A model generated the notes under the pieces. It ran no database searches. It saw only the letters and a program-made list of their open reading frames with translations, and was not told the origin of the DNA. DNA of 9,521 nt from Deltaproteobacteria bacterium (lineage in GTDB: Bacteria; Desulfobacterota; Dissulfuribacteria; Dissulfuribacterales; UBA3076): the NCBI GenBank assembly GCA_030605675.1, contig JAUWHV010000003.1:1-9521 (forward strand), written 5' to 3'. Positions 6,329 through 9,521 of the stretch are shown here, in pieces. Each line of letters starts with the position of its first letter. Position 1 is the first letter of the stretch. A program made the translations under genes and the position numbers.

Positions 6329-6377
6329 TTTCCAATTTCCAATTTCCAATTTCAGCGTTCCGTGAACGCTTACATTT
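6329..6377 (-). repeat. TTTCCAA heptad array plus hairpin and head, upstream of lolA
   Basis: Three exact TTTCCAA units plus TTTC (6329-6353) run into the hairpin AGCGTTC-CGT-GAACGCT (6354-6370, 7-bp stem, 3-nt loop). On the minus strand the head reads ATGTAAGCGTTCACGG, matching the 2676 head at 13 of 15 positions. It ends 24 bp before the lolA ATG, so it lies in the probable lolA leader. Confidence 0.8.
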
Positions 6378-6388
6378 TGTAGTCGAAT

Positions 6389-6393
6389 GGAGG
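6389..6393 (+). promoter_or_regulatory. Ribosome binding site of lolA
   Basis: GGAGG, 7 nt before ATG 6401. It fixes the lolA start. Confidence 0.75.
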
Positions 6394-6400
6394 CATAATT

Positions 6401-7081
6401 ATGCACAATGTGCGTTTATTTTATTTTTTATTACTTATAGTTATGGTATTTACTTTTGTTTCGAAGTCCCTGGCAGGCGGGCTTTCAGATCGTGGAAAAG
6501 ATCTTGTATCCATGTTACAGAAAAAATACGAAATCACCACTGATATTACCTCTAACTTCGAGCAGGAGACGTTTGCTGCCGGTTCTTCAGAAGGCCTCAA
6601 GGCGGAAGGAAAGGTCTATTTCAATCGTCCGCACCAGATGCGCTGGGAATACAGTCAGCCGGAACCGCAGCTTATTGTCACCAGCGGGAAAGAGGTATAT
6701 GTGTATGAGGAGGAAGCCAATCAGGTAATGGTGCTTCCCAGGGAACAATTACTTTCAACTGAGATAAGCAAGGCCTTTTTTTTTGGCAAAGGTGACCTAA
6801 AGCGTTTTTTCATAGTAGAGCATCCTGCAGAAGGCCAACCGGATGCCAGGTGGACGCTGAAGCTTACCCCAAGGAATCCGGTACCACAGGTATGCACCAT
6901 ATGGATTGTCGTGGATCCTGATACCCATCTCGTAAAGGAGATGTGGCTGGAAGACCAGTTAGGTAGCAGGACACATCTTGTATTTAGCAATGTCAAGGTC
7001 AATAAAGGCCTTTCAAACGACCTTTTTCGGTTTGTTCCACCTCCAGGTGTGGAAATCTACCGTACAGATGACTCAACCTAA
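6401..7081 (+). CDS. lolA: Outer-membrane lipoprotein carrier protein LolA
   Basis: Periplasmic chaperone that takes lipoproteins released by the LolCDE transporter and carries them to the outer membrane. The 226-residue precursor has a signal peptide: MHNVR, a hydrophobic core (LFYFLLLIVMVFTFV), then SKSLAG, with cleavage likely after SLA near residue 25. The mature protein shows the LolA pattern: LVSMLQKKYEITTDITSNFEQ, EGKVYFNRPHQMRWEY, LIVTSGKEVYVYEEEANQVMV, then SKAFFFGKGDLKRFF and a final FRFVPPPGVEI. The ribosome binding site is strong. Upstream lie a hairpin-bearing repeat and a MITE-like insertion that may affect its promoter. It is followed by nadA on the same strand after a 229-bp palindromic spacer, so cotranscription is doubtful. 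No other lol gene is visible. Confidence 0.93.
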   Translation: MHNVRLFYFLLLIVMVFTFVSKSLAGGLSDRGKDLVSMLQKKYEITTDITSNFEQETFAAGSSEGLKAEGKVYFNRPHQMRWEYSQPEPQLIVTSGKEVYVYEEEANQVMVLPREQLLSTEISKAFFFGKGDLKRFFIVEHPAEGQPDARWTLKLTPRNPVPQVCTIWIVVDPDTHLVKEMWLEDQLGSRTHLVFSNVKVNKGLSNDLFRFVPPPGVEIYRTDDST

Positions 7082-7086
7082 ATTGA

Positions 7087-7273
7087 GCGATTAGCCTTTA
7101 GCAGTTAGCTATTAGTTTAATGATTACAGGATGTTTTGCTATTATAAAATTAGGTATTAGCTGTTAGCGGTTAATTTGTTGCCCCGCCCGCCTCGCCTGA
7201 GCTCGCGATGGCGGGCAGGTGTTTTCCAAATAGGTTACTAACACCTAAAAGCTAAATGCTAATGGCTAACCGC
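7087..7273. repeat. Large nested palindrome of TTAGC heptad arrays between lolA and nadA
   Basis: The left arm 7087-7110, starting GCGATTAGCC, and the complement of 7250-7273, starting GCGGTTAGCC, match at 21 of 24 positions. A further plus-oriented array sits at 7151-7177 (ATTAGCT, GTTAGCG, GTTAATT), and the right array runs 7238-7276 with five minus-strand heptads. A GC-rich hairpin lies near the centre. It fills almost the whole spacer, leaving only the nadA ribosome binding site free. Confidence 0.8.
7186..7216 (+). terminator. GC-rich hairpin downstream of lolA, possible terminator
   Basis: The stem is GCCCGCC paired with GGCGGGC, extended by TCGC/GCGA, with one bulged T (7209) and an 8-nt loop. 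Only a short GTTTT follows at 7220, so it is a weak intrinsic terminator at best; it may be simply the core of the surrounding palindrome. It lies 105 bp after the lolA stop. Confidence 0.45.
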
Positions 7274-7299
7274 TTAACTTAGTTTCAAGGACTACAATC

Positions 7300-7304
7300 A
7301 GGAG
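7300..7304 (+). promoter_or_regulatory. Ribosome binding site of nadA
   Basis: AGGAG with a 6-nt spacer before ATG 7311. Confidence 0.7.
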
Positions 7305-7310
7305 AACAAA

Positions 7311-8225
7311 ATGTCCAATGAAAGTTTAGCTGGAGAAATCCGTGCATTGGTACAGGAAAAAAACGCCATCATTCTTGCTCACAATTACCAGGTGCCTGAG
7401 GTCCAGGATGTTGCGGACCTTACCGGGGACTCTCTGGCCCTGAGTATCCAGGCATCAGAGACCAAAGCCGATATCATAATATTTTGCGGAGTCCGTTTTA
7501 TGGCTGAGACTGCGGCCATTGTTTGTCCTGATAAAAAAGTGATACTGCCTGTAAAAGAGGCAGGCTGTAGTATGGCGGATATGCTGAACGCTACGGAACT
7601 GAGGGCTGAGAAAGCAAAGTATCCAGGCGTGCCTGTGGTCACATATGTGAATTCTACAGCCGAAGTAAAGGCAGAGAGCGACATCTGCTGTACCTCAGCA
7701 AATGCAGTGCAGGTCGTTAAATCCTTAAAGACTCCTGAGGTCCTTATGACCCCGGACAAGAATCTGGCAATGTGGGCACAGAGACACACAGATCAAAAAA
7801 TCCATTACTGGCTTGGTTACTGTCCAATTCATAATGATCTCACAGTTGCCCAAGTCAAGGAGGCGAAAGCCGCCCACCCCGAGGCTTTGCTTATGGCCCA
7901 TCCCGAGTGCCCTCCAGAGGTGCTGGACATGGCGGACGCGGTAAGAAGCACCAGCGGCATGCTGACCTTTGCAGCAGAATCCAAGGCAAATGAATTCATT
8001 GTTGCCACAGAGATAGGGCTTTTGCATCCGTTGAAGAAGCAAAATCCAGGAAAGAGATTTTACGCTGCTTCTCCTGAGATGGTCTGCATAGACATGAAAA
8101 AAACAGGCCTTAAGGAGGTGTTGCAGGCCCTTCAGACAGAAGGGCCGGTGATTGTTGTGCCCGAACCGATTCGTTTAAAGGCCCTCAAGGCTGTTGAACG
8201 TATGATGGCCGTGCCGCGGGACTGA
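7311..8225 (+). CDS. nadA: Quinolinate synthase NadA
   Basis: Condenses iminoaspartate with dihydroxyacetone phosphate to quinolinate, the precursor of the NAD ring; a cytosolic, oxygen-sensitive [4Fe-4S] enzyme. At 304 residues it is the short form found in Thermotoga-like and many anaerobic bacteria. Expected residues are present: ILAHNYQ (H24, Y26), GDSLALS, EAGCSMADM (cluster C86), TYVNS (Y112), GYCPIHN (cluster C171, H174), AHPECP (H197, E199) and MVCIDMKKTGL (cluster C259). The assignment of C171 rather than C200 as the second ligand follows spacing known from Thermotoga NadA. The start has a clear AGGAG. nadB and nadC, its usual partners, are not in the window. It converges on the abiEi-like gene 89 bp downstream. 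Confidence 0.96.
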   Translation: MSNESLAGEIRALVQEKNAIILAHNYQVPEVQDVADLTGDSLALSIQASETKADIIIFCGVRFMAETAAIVCPDKKVILPVKEAGCSMADMLNATELRAEKAKYPGVPVVTYVNSTAEVKAESDICCTSANAVQVVKSLKTPEVLMTPDKNLAMWAQRHTDQKIHYWLGYCPIHNDLTVAQVKEAKAAHPEALLMAHPECPPEVLDMADAVRSTSGMLTFAAESKANEFIVATEIGLLHPLKKQNPGKRFYAASPEMVCIDMKKTGLKEVLQALQTEGPVIVVPEPIRLKALKAVERMMAVPRD

Positions 8226-8260
8226 TCCGCGCCTATTGCCCTTTGTGCCTTGGACCTTTA

Positions 8261-8292
8261 TTCACCGCAGAGAGGCGCAGAGAACGCAGAGG
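8261..8292 (+). repeat. CGCAGAG array in the nadA/abiEi convergent spacer
   Basis: Three exact CGCAGAG cores (8266, 8276, 8285) spaced 10 and 9 bp apart, preceded by TTATTCAC, which resembles the 3' half of the head motif. A weak 5-bp stem CCACT/AGTGG (8311-8325) overlaps the abiEi stop; no clear terminator is seen for either gene. Confidence 0.75.
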
Positions 8293-8314
8293 GTGGGTGA
8301 CCCCCTATCTCCAC

Positions 8315-8914
8315 TCAATCAGTGGCCGGATTTCGCTGGATTAGGCACACAACCTTACTTTGGACGGATTTTGGGTACATCAAACTCATTTCCTGGAAGA
8401 TTTCCTGGTTAAGAACGTCCAGTTCAAGTTCGTCTTCACAAGGGACACGCCGTCTCAGATAGATGGTATCCAGCAAGGCCTTTTCAGGGATTGCAATGCC
8501 GGCGTTTAATTCCCGCTCATACCGAAAACCAAAGAACAGATCCTTTTTGATAAGGGAATATTCGATGTAAAACTGGCCATAGGGAATGATTTTCCGTCTT
8601 CCAGGTACGAGAGTGACGGCAGTGCAAGCATAAGGAACTTGCAGCAAAAGGCCGTGATAATTCATAGCCCATTCAGCCGAGACATAGGACGGGCTGCGGA
8701 TATGGCAGGCGATTTCGGCAATGTCCGGCCACCTGTCTGACATTTCGCATTTGAGTACGTTGAGATATGCTCCCCGTACAATACACTTCACCATGCCCTT
8801 TTTAATGGCTCTGTTCAGAAAGATGGATGGCGAGCCATGTAGTTTTTGCATGTCTGTAGTCTTAAACAGACAGGGTAGGGTGCTTAGAAAATGAAGAGCA
8901 TCTTTTCTTATCAT
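8315..8914 (-). CDS. AbiEi-type antitoxin / transcriptional regulator (type IV toxin-antitoxin family), toxin partner absent
   Basis: This 199-residue protein resembles AbiEi antitoxins, which repress their own operon through an N-terminal winged helix and counteract the AbiEii nucleotidyltransferase. The N-terminal part (about 5-52: ALHFLSTLPCLFKTTDMQKL to GMVKCIVRGAYLN) is winged-helix-like. The C-terminal domain shows SYVSAEWAMNYHGLL (76-90), then IEYSLIKKDLFFGF (117-130) and AIPEKALLDTIYL (141-153), all typical of the family. An abiEii gene would be expected just downstream, below 8315, but nadA converges there and leaves only 89 bp. The ATG at 8914 overlaps the stop of a doubtful upstream ORF and lies 6 bp from a repeat head. 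No Shine-Dalgarno is visible. An orphan regulator is the likeliest state. Confidence 0.8.
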   Translation of the reverse strand: MIRKDALHFLSTLPCLFKTTDMQKLHGSPSIFLNRAIKKGMVKCIVRGAYLNVLKCEMSDRWPDIAEIACHIRSPSYVSAEWAMNYHGLLLQVPYACTAVTLVPGRRKIIPYGQFYIEYSLIKKDLFFGFRYERELNAGIAIPEKALLDTIYLRRRVPCEDELELDVLNQEIFQEMSLMYPKSVQSKVVCLIQRNPATD

Positions 8915-9198
8915 GGCTTTTTGTAGCTATTCAGGTTGAAGGTTGAAGGCTGAAGGATTTCAAGCATTTCGCAACGATCGAACAGAGATGAATCCTCTAA
9001 ACTAATACTGCAAATCTCGTCAGCCAACTCAAATGCCCGCAGTTTTGTGTCCCCTAACTTCGTAAAGGTTGGTGTCCCTTGACACTTGAGGATAAAGAAG
9101 TTGCGAGGCACCGAGATATTCGAAATTCGAGTCACTCGCGGATATCGACTGACTTTCAAAATTGAAAAAGGATTCTTGATATTGAGACGGATCGGCAC
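8911..9198 (-). CDS. Doubtful small ORF upstream of abiEi (95 residues)
   Basis: Its TGA overlaps the abiEi ATG as ATGA, the arrangement of coupled genes, which is why it is listed. Against it: the last 14 residues (LQPSTFNLNSYKKP) are translated from a GGYTGAA array and head, no Shine-Dalgarno is seen before its ATG, and I recognise no family. The middle part TKLGDTKLRAFELADEI might be a short amphipathic helix. It may be chance, or the remnant of an older gene. Confidence 0.2.
   Translation of the reverse strand: MPIRLNIKNPFSILKVSRYPRVTRISNISVPRNFFILKCQGTPTFTKLGDTKLRAFELADEICSISLEDSSLFDRCEMLEILQPSTFNLNSYKKP
8921..8956 (+). repeat. Head motif plus GGYTGAA heptad array upstream of abiEi
   Basis: The head TTGTAGCTATTCAGG is followed by the heptads GGTTGAA, GGTTGAA, GGCTGAA. 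The TTGTA end points at the abiEi start codon, 6 bp away. The inverted partner array is at 9423-9450. Confidence 0.75.
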
Positions 9199-9220
9199 CC
9201 ATGACCTTCCGAAACAGGAG

Positions 9221-9256
9221 GGGCGACGCCCTTTTACCTGATCCCGTGGCGGGATC
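9221..9256. repeat. Two small GC hairpins in the right intergenic region
   Basis: GGGC-GAC-GCCC (9221-9231) is followed by TTTT, a minimal terminator-like shape on the plus strand. Then comes the perfect GATCCCG-TGG-CGGGATC (9240-9256, 7-bp stem). No gene on either strand clearly needs them. Confidence 0.4.
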
Positions 9257-9422
9257 GGGCACTAGACACAATGCTTTCTATATTAAACCGGTAGCAAGAG
9301 TACCGCGACCCCTTTACTTGACAACAGAATGCCCCCCTTGAGTAAAAACAACACCAGAAAGCATGACAGGTGAAGGAGGTAAGGTAACTGAAGAAAATAT
9401 TTCCCTGCTCCTCTGCGGTTAC

Positions 9423-9450
9423 TTCAGCCTTCAGCCTTCTACCTTCCACC
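9423..9450 (-). repeat. GGYTGAA heptad array, minus orientation
   Basis: Minus-strand heptads GGTGGAA, GGTAGAA, GGCTGAA, GGCTGAA. With 8934-8956 it brackets about 500 bp of non-coding DNA in inverted orientation. No head motif lies in front of it. Confidence 0.8.
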
Positions 9451-9521
9451 TGCTCCTCCCCTTTTTTCTTTGCGCCTTGAGCGAAGTTTGCCCGTTGAAT
9501 GTCCTTGTTTTTCTATTCAAC

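Larger units (their letters stand above)
5801..6400. other. 600-bp divergent intergenic region (DUF1178 / lolA), repeat- and insertion-rich
   Basis: I see no credible coding sequence here. It holds, in order: an AT-rich stretch that should carry the operon promoter for the minus-strand genes (5801-5879, no clear consensus hexamers); an octad array; two hairpins leading into a GAAATT array; an 80-bp plain stretch; a MITE-like insertion; and the inverted partner GAAATT array with its own hairpin just before the lolA ribosome binding site. Confidence 0.7.
8915..9521. other. 607-bp right-end region without a convincing gene
   Basis: It contains the doubtful 95-residue ORF, two GGYTGAA arrays in inverted orientation (8934-8956 and 9423-9450), two small hairpins, and a 7-bp inverted repeat GTTGAAT/ATTCAAC at 9494-9521 that touches the window edge. 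I see no tRNA, rRNA or recognisable protein. Confidence 0.55.

Noticed and set aside
7087..7273. Integron attC-like sites (GTTAGCC / GGCTAAC inverted motifs)
   Set aside because: The core does not fit GTTRRRY/RYYYAAC (C at an R position), no integrase is present, and the motif repeats with a 7-bp period instead of forming paired simple sites.
7725..8042. Minus-strand ORF opposite nadA
   Set aside because: It is antisense to the conserved iron-sulfur and active-site part of NadA and shows no family features.
8311..8325. Intrinsic terminator between nadA and abiEi (CCACT/AGTGG)
   Set aside because: The stem is only 5 bp, has no T-tract on either strand, and overlaps the abiEi stop codon.
9234..9449. 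71-residue minus-strand ORF
   Set aside because: It starts inside the GGYTGAA array, is rich in Cys and Phe with no domain pattern, and ends in the GATCCCG hairpin; it looks like non-coding DNA.

Overview
The window is bacterial and chromosomal. It looks like a Gram-negative anaerobe, most plausibly Desulfobacterota (former Deltaproteobacteria). Three things point there: menaquinone made by the futalosine route with an amidohydrolase-type MqnX; a LolA lipoprotein chaperone, which implies an outer membrane; and gene junctions filled with short heptad, octad and nonad repeats of the kind I associate with such genomes. The taxonomic call is inference; no marker gene is present.

Positions 1-5800 (minus strand) read as one probable operon of seven genes: DUF1178 protein, SlyD-like FKBP prolyl isomerase, mqnE, mqnC, mqnX, mqnA, and the start of a menG/ubiE methyltransferase that runs off the left edge. 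MqnA makes the enolpyruvyl-benzoate from chorismate, MqnE joins it to SAM-derived adenosine to give aminodeoxyfutalosine, MqnX deaminates this to futalosine, and MqnC cyclises the dehypoxanthinyl product. MenG would methylate the ring at the end of the pathway. mqnB, mqnD and the prenyltransferase are not in the window.

Positions 5801-6400 are non-coding and repeat-rich. They include a 201-bp MITE-like element (6090-6290) with 9-bp terminal inverted repeats and a perfect 8-bp target duplication. On the plus strand follow lolA (6401-7081), a 229-bp spacer forming a large nested palindrome, and nadA (7311-8225). Convergent to nadA is an AbiEi-type antitoxin gene (8315-8914, minus) with no visible toxin partner. 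From 8915 to the right edge I see no convincing gene, only repeats, small hairpins and one weak ORF.

The most unusual content is the repeat system. At least seven sequence-distinct families of period 7-10 bp arrays occupy nearly every junction, mostly as inverted pairs. Six arrays are preceded by a shared degenerate head of about 15 bp (roughly TGTARNCGTTCRCGG) whose 5' end faces the start of the neighbouring gene. Several arrays have been captured as coding sequence at the ends of mqnC, mqnX and mqnA.
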